Shown: positions 17,005 through 25,482, counted from the first letter of the stretch. The stretch: 64,000 bases of DNA from Pseudanabaena sp. ABRG5-3 (GCF_003967015.1 NZ_AP017563.1:1-64000); one strand, 5' to 3'. Made by a program: numbers and translations. Notes: generated from the letters alone by a model not told the origin.

Positions 17005-18174
17005 ATGTACGGCTTAAAAGCAATAGTAATTGGTGCGGGTATCGGTGGACTGACAGCAGGAATCGCTCTGCGAAGGGCTGGCTATGAAGTAGAAGTTTAT
17101 GATCGCGTGCGGGAACTACGTCCCACTGGTGCAGGAATTTCACTATGGTCAAACGGAGTCAAAGTTCTCAATCGTCTTGGTTTAGGCGAACAAATGGCAG
17201 CGATCGGCGGCAAGATGGATCGCATGGAATATCGCCATCTATCGGGAAAACTTCTTAATGAGATTTCACTTCAGCCTTTAATTGAGGACGTTGGTCAACG
17301 TCCCTACCCAGTTGCCAGACGGGATTTACAAAACCTCCTTTTAGAAGCATTTGAGTTGTCAGGTGGCAAATTAACTCTGGGTAAAAAATGTATTGAATGC
17401 CTAGAAAACGATCGCGATATCACAGCCAAATTTGAAGATGGGAGTAGCGCTACAGGGGATTTATTAGTAGCTGCCGATGGTGTGCATTCCATTTTGAGAG
17501 AATATATTCTGGGTGAAAAGATAGAGCCTAAGTATGGTGGGTATGTTAATTGGAATGGACTAGTTCCAATTAGTGAAGATCTTGCCCCTAGTGATATGTG
17601 GGCAATCTATGTCGGTGAACATAAACGAGCCTCGCTGATGCCCGTAGGTGGCGATCGCTTCTATTTCTTTTTTGATGTGCCATTACCTAAAGGTACAACT
17701 AGCGATCGCGCCAACTATCGCGATGAGCTGAAAGAATATTTTCAAGGATGGGCAGAACCTGTGCAGCTATTGATTGATCGCCTTGACCCTGATGCAGTAG
17801 CGCGAGTAGAGATTCATGATGTTGGGCCGATTACAAGGATGGTAAGAGGTCGAGTGGCTTTAGTTGGCGACTCAGCCCATGCAACTTGTCCTGATCTGGG
17901 ACAGGGGGGCTGTCAGGCAATGGAAGATGGTCTAGTCCTCGCAAATTATCTAATCTCGACTAATTTGAGTGTACCTGATGCCCTAATGCGCTATGAAAAA
18001 GAGCGTAAGGTTAGAACTACTGAGATCGTCAATAAAGCACGGAATCGCGCAGAAACTATTCATGGCAAAGATCCTGAAGTTTCCCAAAAATGGTATGAGC
18101 AACTGGAACATGAAAGTCCATTGGATGTTACCAAGGCGATCGCCAAAATTATTAGCGGGGGCCCATTACATTGA
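17005..18174 (+). CDS. hpxO: FAD-dependent urate hydroxylase
   Basis: 389 residues from the ATG at 17005; a GTG at 16999 would add two. The N-terminal FAD motif is VIGAGIGGLTAGIALRRAGY, and the second FAD site is GDSAHATCPDLGQGGCQAME near residue 290. Both fit flavin monooxygenases of the HpxO group, which convert urate to 5-hydroxyisourate using NADH and oxygen. Substrate assignment rests on family pattern plus context: the next steps (uraH, uraD, allantoinase) are encoded close by. It is the first gene of a rightward operon and overlaps uraD by four bases. A perfect operator lies just upstream. Confidence 0.88.
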   Translation: MYGLKAIVIGAGIGGLTAGIALRRAGYEVEVYDRVRELRPTGAGISLWSNGVKVLNRLGLGEQMAAIGGKMDRMEYRHLSGKLLNEISLQPLIEDVGQRPYPVARRDLQNLLLEAFELSGGKLTLGKKCIECLENDRDITAKFEDGSSATGDLLVAADGVHSILREYILGEKIEPKYGGYVNWNGLVPISEDLAPSDMWAIYVGEHKRASLMPVGGDRFYFFFDVPLPKGTTSDRANYRDELKEYFQGWAEPVQLLIDRLDPDAVARVEIHDVGPITRMVRGRVALVGDSAHATCPDLGQGGCQAMEDGLVLANYLISTNLSVPDALMRYEKERKVRTTEIVNKARNRAETIHGKDPEVSQKWYEQLEHESPLDVTKAIAKIISGGPLH

Positions 18175-18683
18175 GCCATCCATCAAGTTATAGGCTGAAG
18201 ACGCTCAATCAAATGAGTCAGGCTGAATTTACCGAAGCCCTAGGTTCTATTTTTGAACATACCCCTGAAATTGCCTCTGAAGCATGGAGATCGCTACCTT
18301 TTGAAAATGTGCTGCAATTGCATCGGACGATGGCAGAGGTTGTTAACAAAATGAGTGCAGATGATCAGTTGAAGTTAATCTGCGCCCATCCCGATCTCGG
18401 CAGCAAATTTAAAATGGCTGAAGCCTCAGTACAGGAGCAATCTACGGTTGGTTTAGATCAACTTTCTGCCGCAGAATATAATCGCTTTCAACAACTTAAT
18501 GATGCTTACAAAGAGAAATTTGGATTTCCTTTTATTATCGCTGTCCGCAATCATACTAAAGATACGATTCTCAAAGCTTTTGAGCAAAGACTAGAGAACG
18601 ATCCACAGATCGAAAGAAAACAGGCGATCGCTGAGATTATCGAAATTGCCAGATGGCGTTTAACTTTGGCAATTAGCAATTAG
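18171..18683 (+). CDS. uraD: OHCU decarboxylase
   Basis: 170 residues. It contains the OHCU decarboxylase signature LNQMSQAEFTEALGSIFEHTPE, the catalytic-His region LQLHRTMAEVV, LICAHPDLGSK with the second His, and FGFPFIIAVRNHTKD. It converts 2-oxo-4-hydroxy-4-carboxy-5-ureidoimidazoline to S-allantoin. The start is a TTG overlapping the hpxO stop, consistent with translational coupling; an internal ATG at 18213 would cut the conserved N-terminus. Directly after the stop is a run of short ATTAGCAA-like direct repeats. Confidence 0.92.
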   Translation: MSHPSSYRLKTLNQMSQAEFTEALGSIFEHTPEIASEAWRSLPFENVLQLHRTMAEVVNKMSADDQLKLICAHPDLGSKFKMAEASVQEQSTVGLDQLSAAEYNRFQQLNDAYKEKFGFPFIIAVRNHTKDTILKAFEQRLENDPQIERKQAIAEIIEIARWRLTLAISN

Positions 18684-18705
18684 CGATTAGCAATTAGCAA
18701 TTAGC
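18671..18705. repeat. Short direct repeats (AATTAGC units)
   Basis: Five near-perfect 7-8 base units (AATTAGC, AATTAGC, GATTAGC, AATTAGC, AATTAGC) spanning the uraD stop codon and the first bases after it. Slippage-type repeats. The last residues of UraD (LAISN) come from the first units. Confidence 0.7.
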
Positions 18706-18745
18706 CTAAAGCCTAAAGCTATACAATTCACTTACATCAAATCCT

Positions 18746-19648
18746 ATGACCTACCCCAGAGACATGATTGGCTATGGGAGAAATACTCCCAATCCCAAAT
18801 GGGAAAATGATGCTCGCATTGCCGTCCAGTTTGTGATCAATTACGAAGAGGGGGGTGAAACCTGTATCCTGCATGGTGACACAACTTCAGAAACTTTCCT
18901 GTCAGAAATTGTCGGTGCTGCCCCCATTGACGGATTGCGACATATGAATATGGAGTCTTGTTATGAATATGGCAGTCGCGCAGGATTCTGGCGACTATAT
19001 CGCATGTTTAGCGATCGCCATATTCCTGTAACAATCTACGGGATTGCGATGGCATTAGAACGCAATCCTGAAGCCGTAGCAGCGATGATGGAAGCTAATT
19101 GGGAAATAGCGAGTCATGGCTATCGCTGGATTGATTATAAATATTTTTCACCTGAACAGGAACAGGAACATTTGCAAAAGGCGATTGCCATTCATACGAA
19201 AGTTACAGGCAATCGCCCCTTAGGTTGGTACACGGGACGCACTAGCCCACATACGCGCCGTTTAGTTGTTGAAGATGGGGGATTTCTCTACGATTCCGAT
19301 AGCTATGCCGACGACCTTCCCTATTGGAATCATGAATATGGCAGACCGCATCTCATCATTCCCTATACCCTTGACAACAACGATATGCGCTTTGCTACAA
19401 CTCAGGGTTTTAATTCAGGAGATCAATTTTTTGCTTATCTGCGTGATGCCTTTGATGTTCTCTATGCAGAGGGTGATACTACCCCCAAGATGATGAGCAT
19501 TGGTTTACATTGCCGCTTGGTAGGTAGACCAGGGAGAGCGGCGGCTTTGGCAAGATTTTTAGACTATGTGCAAAATCGTGATCGCGTCTGGATTTGTCGC
19601 CGCATTGATATTGCCCATCATTGGCACAAGCATCATGAACCAACATAA
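18746..19648 (+). CDS. puuE: PuuE-type allantoinase (polysaccharide deacetylase fold)
   Basis: 300 residues. It begins with the hallmark YPRDMIGYGRNTPNPKWEND. It continues with VQFVINYEEGGE and the NodB-like deacetylase fold, including EIASHGYRWIDY, GWYTGRTSPHTRRLV and SIGLHCRLVGRPGRAAAL. This is the cofactor-independent allantoinase family first seen as PuuE, which opens allantoin to allantoate and is unrelated to the AllB amidohydrolases. It lies 62 bp after uraD in the same direction. Confidence 0.92.
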   Translation: MTYPRDMIGYGRNTPNPKWENDARIAVQFVINYEEGGETCILHGDTTSETFLSEIVGAAPIDGLRHMNMESCYEYGSRAGFWRLYRMFSDRHIPVTIYGIAMALERNPEAVAAMMEANWEIASHGYRWIDYKYFSPEQEQEHLQKAIAIHTKVTGNRPLGWYTGRTSPHTRRLVVEDGGFLYDSDSYADDLPYWNHEYGRPHLIIPYTLDNNDMRFATTQGFNSGDQFFAYLRDAFDVLYAEGDTTPKMMSIGLHCRLVGRPGRAAALARFLDYVQNRDRVWICRRIDIAHHWHKHHEPT

Positions 19649-19727
19649 ACGGCTTCTAATTGATAGGTATTACTTGCGCCACCTATCCCAATACTAACCC
19701 CTATCTCATATCTCAAATAGAACCCCA

Positions 19728-20798
19728 ATGAAAGTCAATGTATATAAGCTTCCTCAAAATAGTCCTGATGATCTTACGTCGCTAGAGATAGCGATCACGT
19801 CTGGGAAAATTAATCCACAGCAAATTGTGGCGATTATGGGCAAAACAGAGGGAAATGGATGTGTCAATGACTTCACACGCGGGTTTGCAGTGCAAACCTT
19901 AAAAAACTATCTCGCTAACTTTGTAGGTCAGGAACAAGCTGGGGCGATCGTCTATGTCATGTCTGGTGGTACTGAGGGAGCCTTAAGCCCCCATTTGACA
20001 ATTTTTACAAGTCAACCTTCAGCGCCAAATATCCCAACCCGTATGGGTTTAACTTTAGGCGTGATTCATACTCGTGATTTTACTGCTGCGGAAATTGGCT
20101 CGTTAACAATGGTCAGGGAAGTTGCACTAGCAGTAAATCAAGCAATCTCCGTCGCAGGAATAGCCAAAAATGATGTGCATTTTATCCAAATTAAATGTCC
20201 ACTGGTCACTAGTCGCGATCGCCTACTAGAAGAAAATTATGATGGGAAATCAGTTAGTAAATCGGTAACTAGCTATCAATCAATGGGTTACTCGCGTGGA
20301 GCCTCAGCGCTAGGCGTAGCGGTAGCTCTAGGTGAAGTTCAACTAGAAGATCTCACGGCAGCAGATATTTGCCAAAATTATGCTTTGTATTCCACAGTTG
20401 CTTCCACATCCGCAGGCGTAGAGTTACGCAATTGTGAGATTTTAGTGTTAGGGAATGCCCCAACATCTACTAGCGATTTTGTTATTGGTCATAGTGTGAT
20501 GCAACATGCCCTAGATGCTCAAGCTGTGAGTAGGGCAATCGCTTCAACAGGTCAAACAAGTGATCGAGTAGTCAATATATTTGCTAAAGCCGAGGCTGAT
20601 CCGTCGGGAGAGCTTTTGGGCAGAAGACACACGATGATGGATGACTCCGATATCAACCATACACGCATGGCAAGGGCTGTAGTTGGGGCAGTAGTAGCTT
20701 CTATAGTCCAAGATCCAATGGTCTATGTATCTGGAGGTGCTGAACATCAAGGACCATCAGGCGGTGGACCAGTTGCTGTGATTTCTCGTATAGATTAA
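19728..20798 (+). CDS. Ring-opening amidohydrolase (cyanuric acid hydrolase/barbiturase family)
   Basis: 356 residues with the threefold repeat typical of the AtzD/TrzD/barbiturase family. Each third carries its Ser/Lys-bearing motif: VYVMSGGTEGALSPH with IMGKTEGNG, QSMGYSRGASALGVAVALGE, and VNIFAKAEADPSGELLGRRH with YVSGGAEHQGPSGGGP. The family opens the rings of cyanuric acid or barbituric acid. The true substrate here cannot be told from sequence. Operon position after puuE argues for a purine- or pyrimidine-derived ring. Its stop codon lies inside a long terminator hairpin shared with the convergent gene. Confidence 0.85.
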   Translation: MKVNVYKLPQNSPDDLTSLEIAITSGKINPQQIVAIMGKTEGNGCVNDFTRGFAVQTLKNYLANFVGQEQAGAIVYVMSGGTEGALSPHLTIFTSQPSAPNIPTRMGLTLGVIHTRDFTAAEIGSLTMVREVALAVNQAISVAGIAKNDVHFIQIKCPLVTSRDRLLEENYDGKSVSKSVTSYQSMGYSRGASALGVAVALGEVQLEDLTAADICQNYALYSTVASTSAGVELRNCEILVLGNAPTSTSDFVIGHSVMQHALDAQAVSRAIASTGQTSDRVVNIFAKAEADPSGELLGRRHTMMDDSDINHTRMARAVVGAVVASIVQDPMVYVSGGAEHQGPSGGGPVAVISRID

Positions 20799-20842
20799 GA
20801 GCAAAGGTTTCGCGTTGCAAAATCTTTGCTCTTAATCTATAC
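20788..20842. terminator. Bidirectional terminator shared by two convergent genes
   Basis: Near-perfect arms of about 23 bp (GTATAGATTAAGAGCAAAG...) with loop CGCGTTGC. The stop codons of the ring-opening amidohydrolase (20798) and the convergent gene (20837) both lie within the arms. Confidence 0.8.
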
Positions 20843-21229
20843 ACTTTTATAAGCAGCCCATCCACCAAGATGAGAGATATCTTTCCAATTAAACTTCTCT
20901 ATTAGTTCTTGAGGATAGAGAAAAGCGGTTAGAGTCTCTCCATCTTCTAAATGAACATCTGTAGGATACATATGAGGAGGCTCATTACTGGCAAGGTAAT
21001 CGAATTCATCGGCTTGCATCTCATAGACTTCTCCTGGAATGGAAATACCACCTGTTTCTACTTCATAAATCGCAGGATGCCAGCCATCCCCCGCAGCATG
21101 AAGGCGATAACGTGATTGGGTATTAGCAGTACGGATAAACTTTGCTCCTTGCAAATTACCATGATCGGGTTGCCCACGTAATGCTGAACCACAGATGAAT
21201 ACTCGTCTTGTGCCGTTAGATGCTGTCAT
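20837..21229 (-). CDS. Allophanate-hydrolase C-domain-like / gamma-glutamylcyclotransferase-fold protein
   Basis: 130 residues from the ATG at 21229. It opens VFICGSALRGQPDHGNL and has IPGEVYEMQADEFDYLASNEP, the BtrG/GGCT-like fold that forms the C-terminal domain of some allophanate hydrolases (AtzF type). The amidase domain of those enzymes is absent, so this is a stand-alone domain. In full-length AtzF the domain acts on N-carboxylated intermediates; here a role in hydrolysing a small ureido or carbamoyl compound is plausible but unproven. It is divergent from uraH, with an operator and a double-hairpin repeat between them. Confidence 0.72.
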   Translation of the reverse strand: MTASNGTRRVFICGSALRGQPDHGNLQGAKFIRTANTQSRYRLHAAGDGWHPAIYEVETGGISIPGEVYEMQADEFDYLASNEPPHMYPTDVHLEDGETLTAFLYPQELIEKFNWKDISHLGGWAAYKSV

Positions 21230-21262
21230 AAATAGCAAGATTGAAATTATGGACTAGACTAT

Positions 21263-21277
21263 TGTATACAGTATGCA
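21263..21277. promoter_or_regulatory. GntR-type operator, one mismatch
   Basis: TGTATACAGTATGCA, 34 bp upstream of the leftward gene at 20837-21229 and in the spacer shared with uraH. Differs from the perfect palindrome at one base. Confidence 0.7.
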
Positions 21278-21310
21278 GCCACTAAAGGCAATATCAGACT
21301 TCGACCGCTT

Positions 21311-21415
21311 ATACCAAAACTAAACATGGCTAAGCCATGTTTAGTTTTGAAAACCCTTACTGGGTTTAGTTTTTAATTCACGAAAATGTTGTCACACTTT
21401 CGTGAATTGGTATTA
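21311..21415. repeat. Double-hairpin repeat, copy 1
   Basis: Two adjacent hairpins (ATACCAAAACTAAACATGG around CTAAG; AATTCACGAAA around a TTGTCACAC loop) joined by AACCCTTACTGGGTTTAGTTT. The second copy at 23901-24008 keeps the joining sequence while the stems differ, so this is a small dispersed non-coding family. Confidence 0.72.
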
Positions 21416-21448
21416 CTTGGAAACACTACAAAATTTGCTGGTTAAACT

Positions 21449-21808
21449 ATGACTGGAAAACTCTCAACCCATGTTCTCGATACAGTGCATGGATGCCCTG
21501 CTAGAAATATGCAGATTGAATTATGGGCGATCGCTAATAACGAACAAAAAAAATTACTCAAAACCCTATATACAAACCAAGATGGCAGAACTGATCAGCC
21601 ATTACTCAGTTATGCCGAGATGCAAGTGGGAATTTATGAACTTTGGTTTCATGTCAGTGACTACTTTGCCAAGGTAGAAGTATTTCAGTCCCAACCTGCT
21701 TTTTTAAGTCTTGTACCGATTCGCTTTGGGATTGCCGATGTCAATGCTAGCTACCATGTTCCCTTACTAGTATCACCTTGGGCTTACAGCACCTATCGTG
21801 GTAGTTGA
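21449..21808 (+). CDS. uraH: 5-hydroxyisourate hydrolase
   Basis: 119 residues, the usual length. It starts [20 protein letters not shown], with the catalytic His of the transthyretin-like family in LSTHVLD, and ends with the family signature YRGS after [20 protein letters not shown]. It hydrolyses 5-hydroxyisourate, the HpxO product, to OHCU, the UraD substrate. It is separate from the hpxO-uraD operon, about 3 kb downstream. No signal peptide, so cytoplasmic. Confidence 0.95.
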   Translation: MTGKLSTHVLDTVHGCPARNMQIELWAIANNEQKKLLKTLYTNQDGRTDQPLLSYAEMQVGIYELWFHVSDYFAKVEVFQSQPAFLSLVPIRFGIADVNASYHVPLLVSPWAYSTYRGS

Positions 21809-21905
21809 GTTCACTTCGCTTAGCCCCGTGAACTATTACCTAGCTACTTACCTCTATATTTCTTTGTAATCAGCAATACAGAAAGCGATCGCAGTTCTCA
21901 AGTTT

Positions 21906-21951
21906 AATCGAGTAGTTTGAATACTGTATACAGTATTCAAACTACTCGATT
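21906..21951. promoter_or_regulatory. 46-bp perfect palindrome with embedded GntR operator
   Basis: The two 23-base halves are exact complements and meet at GTATAC. The core TGTATACAGTATTCA (21925-21939) matches the operator motif. The palindrome lies 98 bp after uraH and 46 bp before the porin start, so it could act both as the uraH terminator and as the porin operator. Confidence 0.82.
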
Positions 21952-21997
21952 GTTTAAATTCGCATGTTCGTCGCTCATGTAATTGGTTTGAGGAGTT

Positions 21998-23887
21998 ATG
22001 TCAAAGGCTTGCAATAGTTCGCTTTCATGTTTAGCGATATTTGTCGCGTTGTCTAGTTTGTCCGCACCTGTAAAAGCTGCACCTCAAACATCCGAAATCT
22101 TAATCAAAGATTCTTCTAACTTATCAACAGGTAATTTATCTAGTGCATCTTCGCCAACAACCCCAACTTCGGTTAGTAATTTAATCGATCGCCAAGAAGC
22201 TGTTGTCACTCTCCAACAAAATTTGGTATCGGGATCATCTCCTATCAGCAATTTGGAAGTAGATAAACTTCTTGAACTTACAGAAGTCTCCGCAGTAACC
22301 TCTGTTTCGCAATTGTCAGATATCCGTCCAACTGACTGGGCCTTTACATCTCTACAATCTCTAGTAGAACGTTATGGATGTATTGCAGGCTATCCCGACA
22401 GTACCTTTCGTGGAGGCAAAGCCTTATCAAGGTATGAGTTCGCGGCGGGGCTAAATGCTTGTTTAGATAAAATCAATGAAATTATCTCCGCAGGCTTAGC
22501 GGATAAAGTTTCCAAAGAAGATCTTGCAACATTGCAAAAACTCCAAGAGGAATTTGCTGCCGAGTTAGCCACTCTCCGTGGACGCATTGATAACCTTGAC
22601 AAAAAAGTTGCCATTCTCGAAGCCCAGCAATTTTCACCAACTACTAAACTCAGTGGGTTAGCATTTTTTAACCTCACTGGTGCTACTGCTTCGGGTGATG
22701 TGATTGCGGAGCGACTCAGTCCAACTAATATTCTGGCTACACCGACTCGCGATCCTGTTACTAGACAGCCTTCACGAGTTGTGACTCAACGTCCCAATAT
22801 TACCTTTGGATATTATTTATTTCTCAATTTGACAACTTCCTTTACGGGCAAAGATGCGTTAGTTACCCAGTTAGTTACAGGGAATGGAAACTCTCCTGCT
22901 AACAACTTTGCTTCAGCAGGATTTACCAACTCTTGGGGAACCCCCTTCCTTGATCAAACGGGTGTACCAACAGCCAATGTCTTCAATATTCGGGAATTAT
23001 TCTACAGTTTCCCTATTACAAGCAATGTCAATGTTGCGATCGGTCCTCGTTTAAACTTCTATCGCTATTTTGATGGAAATCGCTTTACTAACTTTTTGAC
23101 AGGAGCAACTAGTTTTAACTCTAATGGCAGCACCCTTTCCAATGCGGTCGATCGCGGTTCGGGAGCAGTAGTAACTTGGACAATTGATCCTCAATTTAAG
23201 TTAACAGCTGCCTATCTTGGCGAAAACACAGAATTTCTTTCTGCGGCGAATCCCAATTTTAATACTTCGAGCAATCCACAACAGGGTTTATTTGGTGGCA
23301 CGAATACGCTAACGGCGGAGTTAGTATATTCGCCAAGTCGTGATGCCAATATTCGCTTTTTATATACTCGCTCTAATATTAAAACGAATAACAATCGCAT
23401 TGGTGGTGCGACAGCGGAACCTTTACCCTATGGCATTGCGGATGATGGTCAAGGTGGTGGAATTAATAATGCCACTGCCGATACGATTATCTTGAATTTT
23501 GATTGGCTAATTTCTAAAGGTTTTGGGATCTTTGGTCGCTATTCCTACGGTAGTACAAACATTTCACCACTTAATCCCGCGATCGCAGGTGGTAGCATCA
23601 ATGTTAACTCCTTCCAATTTGGGTTAGGTTTCCCCGATTTATTCAAGGAAGGTGCCTTGGGCGTACTTTCCTTTGTTGTACCTTATAGCTACTCTAGTGG
23701 GCGCAATTTCCTTGTTGCTGGTGGCGGCGATGGTGCAACTCAGTATGATTTGGAAATGTCTTACTACTACCCCATCAGTAAAAATATTGCGATCGTCCCT
23801 GCGTTCTATGCAATTTTTAATCCCAATAGTTTTTCCACTAACCCCACTGTATTTGTAGGCAATCTCCGTACTCAGTTTAGTTTCTAA
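21998..23887 (+). CDS. SLH-OprB outer membrane porin
   Basis: 629 residues. A signal peptide (about 1-28, ending VKAAP) is followed by a low-complexity Ser-rich stretch. The SLH domain lies at about 100-165 (VSQLSDIRPTDWAFTSLQSL, VERYGCIAGYPDSTFRGG) and a coiled coil at about 165-210. The OprB-type beta barrel ends in NLRTQFSF with the terminal Phe of outer-membrane proteins. Cyanobacterial relatives are called iron uptake porins, but the true solutes are mostly untested. Position under a purine operator suggests passage of ureides or purines. GAGGAG precedes the start. A homologue lies at 61915-63759. Confidence 0.9.
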   Translation: MSKACNSSLSCLAIFVALSSLSAPVKAAPQTSEILIKDSSNLSTGNLSSASSPTTPTSVSNLIDRQEAVVTLQQNLVSGSSPISNLEVDKLLELTEVSAVTSVSQLSDIRPTDWAFTSLQSLVERYGCIAGYPDSTFRGGKALSRYEFAAGLNACLDKINEIISAGLADKVSKEDLATLQKLQEEFAAELATLRGRIDNLDKKVAILEAQQFSPTTKLSGLAFFNLTGATASGDVIAERLSPTNILATPTRDPVTRQPSRVVTQRPNITFGYYLFLNLTTSFTGKDALVTQLVTGNGNSPANNFASAGFTNSWGTPFLDQTGVPTANVFNIRELFYSFPITSNVNVAIGPRLNFYRYFDGNRFTNFLTGATSFNSNGSTLSNAVDRGSGAVVTWTIDPQFKLTAAYLGENTEFLSAANPNFNTSSNPQQGLFGGTNTLTAELVYSPSRDANIRFLYTRSNIKTNNNRIGGATAEPLPYGIADDGQGGGINNATADTIILNFDWLISKGFGIFGRYSYGSTNISPLNPAIAGGSINVNSFQFGLGFPDLFKEGALGVLSFVVPYSYSSGRNFLVAGGGDGATQYDLEMSYYYPISKNIAIVPAFYAIFNPNSFSTNPTVFVGNLRTQFSF

Positions 23888-23900
23888 TAAATAACTGATG

Positions 23901-24008
23901 TTATACCAATTCTAAAAATGGCTACGCCATTTTTAGAATTGGTATAACCTTACTGGGGTTGGTTTTTAATTCCCAGAAGTGTAGTCACACTTCTGGGAAT
24001 TGATATTA
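23901..24008. repeat. Double-hairpin repeat, copy 2
   Basis: Stem TTATACCAATTCTAAAAATG with complement, joiner AACCTTACTGGGGTTGGTTTT, then stem AATTCCCAGAAGTG with complement. Shares the joiner with 21311-21415. Its right end overlaps the left end of the MITE copy at 23999, so one element inserted next to the other. Confidence 0.7.
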
Positions 24009-24146
24009 CGTGGATGGAACTATCATTCCCTATGCCTCAGGCGATCTCGTATACAGTAGGAGCGGGTTTAGTTGATAATTCTGGGCTAAAGCAATATCTA
24101 TAGGCAAAACCCGCCCCTACTTTAGAAACTTCCACGTAACATCAGT
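23999..24146. mobile_element. MITE-like element, copy 2 (about 148 bp)
   Basis: Ends ATTGATATTACGTGGA and TCCACGTAACATCAGT. The interior has TAGGAGCGGGTTTAGTTGAT and AAAACCCGCCCCTACTTTAG, matching 12255-12392 almost base for base in the right half. A 10-bp difference lies in the left third. No open frame. Confidence 0.82.
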
Positions 24147-24220
24147 AAGTAACGCAAGTAGAGTTTGCGATGCAAACCCTTTCCAAATCTAAAACCTGTG
24201 GCTCTTGAGACAGAGGTTTT

Positions 24221-24263
24221 AGAAAGAATAAAAGCCTCGCAATGCGAGGCTTTTATTCTTTCT
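24221..24263. terminator. 20-bp perfect hairpin
   Basis: AGAAAGAATAAAAGCCTCGC and its complement around AAT. Not adjacent to a gene end; part of the repeat-rich spacer behind the porin gene. Confidence 0.6.
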
Positions 24264-24355
24264 AATGTCATCAAATGATGACTGCATGTTTGAATCAAAC
24301 TAAATGTAGTTTATAATACAAACACAAATAAATATTTATGGGTTGAAAAAGAGTT

Positions 24356-24505
24356 ATGAAAACTCCTCGTGAAAATCAGAGACAACAAAGAAATAGCGAC
24401 TATCGCGATCGCCAAAGATTTGAAGACGAGATGGTAGGTAATGAACCCAAGGATCATCTGCATCAAAACTATCGCCATTGGGCATGGTTGCCTAAGCCAA
24501 GGTAA
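24356..24505 (+). CDS. Small hydrophilic protein, 49 residues
   Basis: A short open frame with a GAAAAAGAG ribosome site. It reads MKTPRENQRQQRNSDYRDRQ, then a charged middle, and ends HWAWLPKPR. A strong rho-independent terminator begins within its stop codon, and a promoter-sized AT-rich gap precedes it. It is very rich in Arg, Gln, Asn and Asp, with no membrane segment. No family is recognised. The tidy start and terminator favour a real gene, but codon-level evidence is thin. Confidence 0.55.
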   Translation: MKTPRENQRQQRNSDYRDRQRFEDEMVGNEPKDHLHQNYRHWAWLPKPR

Positions 24506-24537
24506 AAAAAGCCGCGCTTAGCGCGGCTTTTTTTACC
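24501..24537. terminator. Rho-independent terminator, bidirectional
   Basis: GGTAAAAAAAGCCGCGC, loop TTA, and exact complement ending in a T run on both strands. It serves the 49-aa gene and the convergent permease gene that ends at 24539. Confidence 0.92.
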
Positions 24538-24538
24538 T

Positions 24539-25348
24539 TTATCTTGCCCAATAGATCACTTTCTTTTCTATGGCGACAAATAGGGCGTAGAGCATAACAC
24601 CCAAAATCGCAAGGGCAATCAATGCAGCAAAGGCAAGTGGCACATTAAAATCCGATGCTGCCTGTACGATCAGATAACCTAAACCTGCATTCGAGGCGAT
24701 CGACTCAGCAATTACAGCTCCGATGAAGGAAAAAGAAACTGCAATTTTAAGAGAGGCAAATACATAGGGTAATGTATGCGGCCAGCCTACTTTTTGAAAA
24801 ATTTCAAAATCCGATGCGCCTAAGGCATGTAAAACATCCTTCATCTCAGGCTCAATTGTTTCTAGTCCTAAGGCAACATTAACCGCGATCGGGAAAAATG
24901 CTAACAAAAAGGCAGTAACGATCGCAGGAATCGCATTAGCTCCAAACCACACGGCAAGTAATGGTACTAAGGCTGACTTGGGAATTGTATTGAAGGCAAC
25001 TAGTAATGGATAGAAGGTTAGATAGATTAACTTGGAATAACCAATCAAAAAACCTAAAATCACCCCAACTAAACTGGCAAGTACAAAACCTGCAAAGGTA
25101 GTCCAGATCGTTCGGAGTGAGTTTTCCGCCAGTTGCGGAGCAAATTTAATTGATGCCTCTAATATTTTAGAAGGGGCAGGTAAATTAAAAGGTTGAATTT
25201 TCAATGCCCATACGGCAATTTCCCACAGAATAAATAGCAAAATCGCGGCAATCGTCGGCATGACAATTGTTGCAGTTTTCGTATTCAGAAAAGCATCAAA
25301 ATCAAACTTTTTAGGCGATCGCCTTGGATTGTCTATAGTTCCTTGCAT
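24539..25348 (-). CDS. ABC transporter permease (SsuC/TauC/ThiX-like)
   Basis: 269 residues, about six membrane segments beginning at IVMPTIAAILLFILWEIAVW. The EAA loop is visible as VLHALGASDFEIFQKVGWPHTLPYVFASLK near residue 180, the contact site for the ATPase. The family imports sulfonates, taurine, nitrate or pyrimidine/thiamine precursors. Here the context of purine genes and a shared operator point to purine breakdown products or related nitrogenous rings. The GAGGAG site before the ATG is good. A 29-bp perfect hairpin separates it from the ATPase gene. Confidence 0.9.
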   Translation of the reverse strand: MQGTIDNPRRSPKKFDFDAFLNTKTATIVMPTIAAILLFILWEIAVWALKIQPFNLPAPSKILEASIKFAPQLAENSLRTIWTTFAGFVLASLVGVILGFLIGYSKLIYLTFYPLLVAFNTIPKSALVPLLAVWFGANAIPAIVTAFLLAFFPIAVNVALGLETIEPEMKDVLHALGASDFEIFQKVGWPHTLPYVFASLKIAVSFSFIGAVIAESIASNAGLGYLIVQAASDFNVPLAFAALIALAILGVMLYALFVAIEKKVIYWAR

Positions 25349-25376
25349 ATACTCTCCTCATGCTCAAAATGTAAAT

Positions 25377-25437
25377 AGGTAGTCTTAGGTAATGATGGGC
25401 GGCGCGAAGCGCCGCCCATCATTACCTAAGACTACCT
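25377..25437. repeat. Perfect 29-bp hairpin inside the transporter operon
   Basis: Arms AGGTAGTCTTAGGTAATGAT...GGCGC and exact complement around GAA, in the gap between the permease and ATPase genes. Same GGCGGCGC tip as 14414-14450. Inside an operon it may set relative transcript levels, or be an inserted repeat. Confidence 0.75.
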
Positions 25438-25444
25438 GCAAATC

Positions 25445-25475
25445 AAGAGAGAAGAAGCTTTGCTTCTTCTCTCTT
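25445..25475. terminator. 14-bp hairpin after the ATPase gene
   Basis: AAGAGAGAAGAAGC, loop TTT, exact complement. Located 8 bp past the ATPase stop codon. Confidence 0.6.
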
Positions 25476-25482
25476 AGATGTT

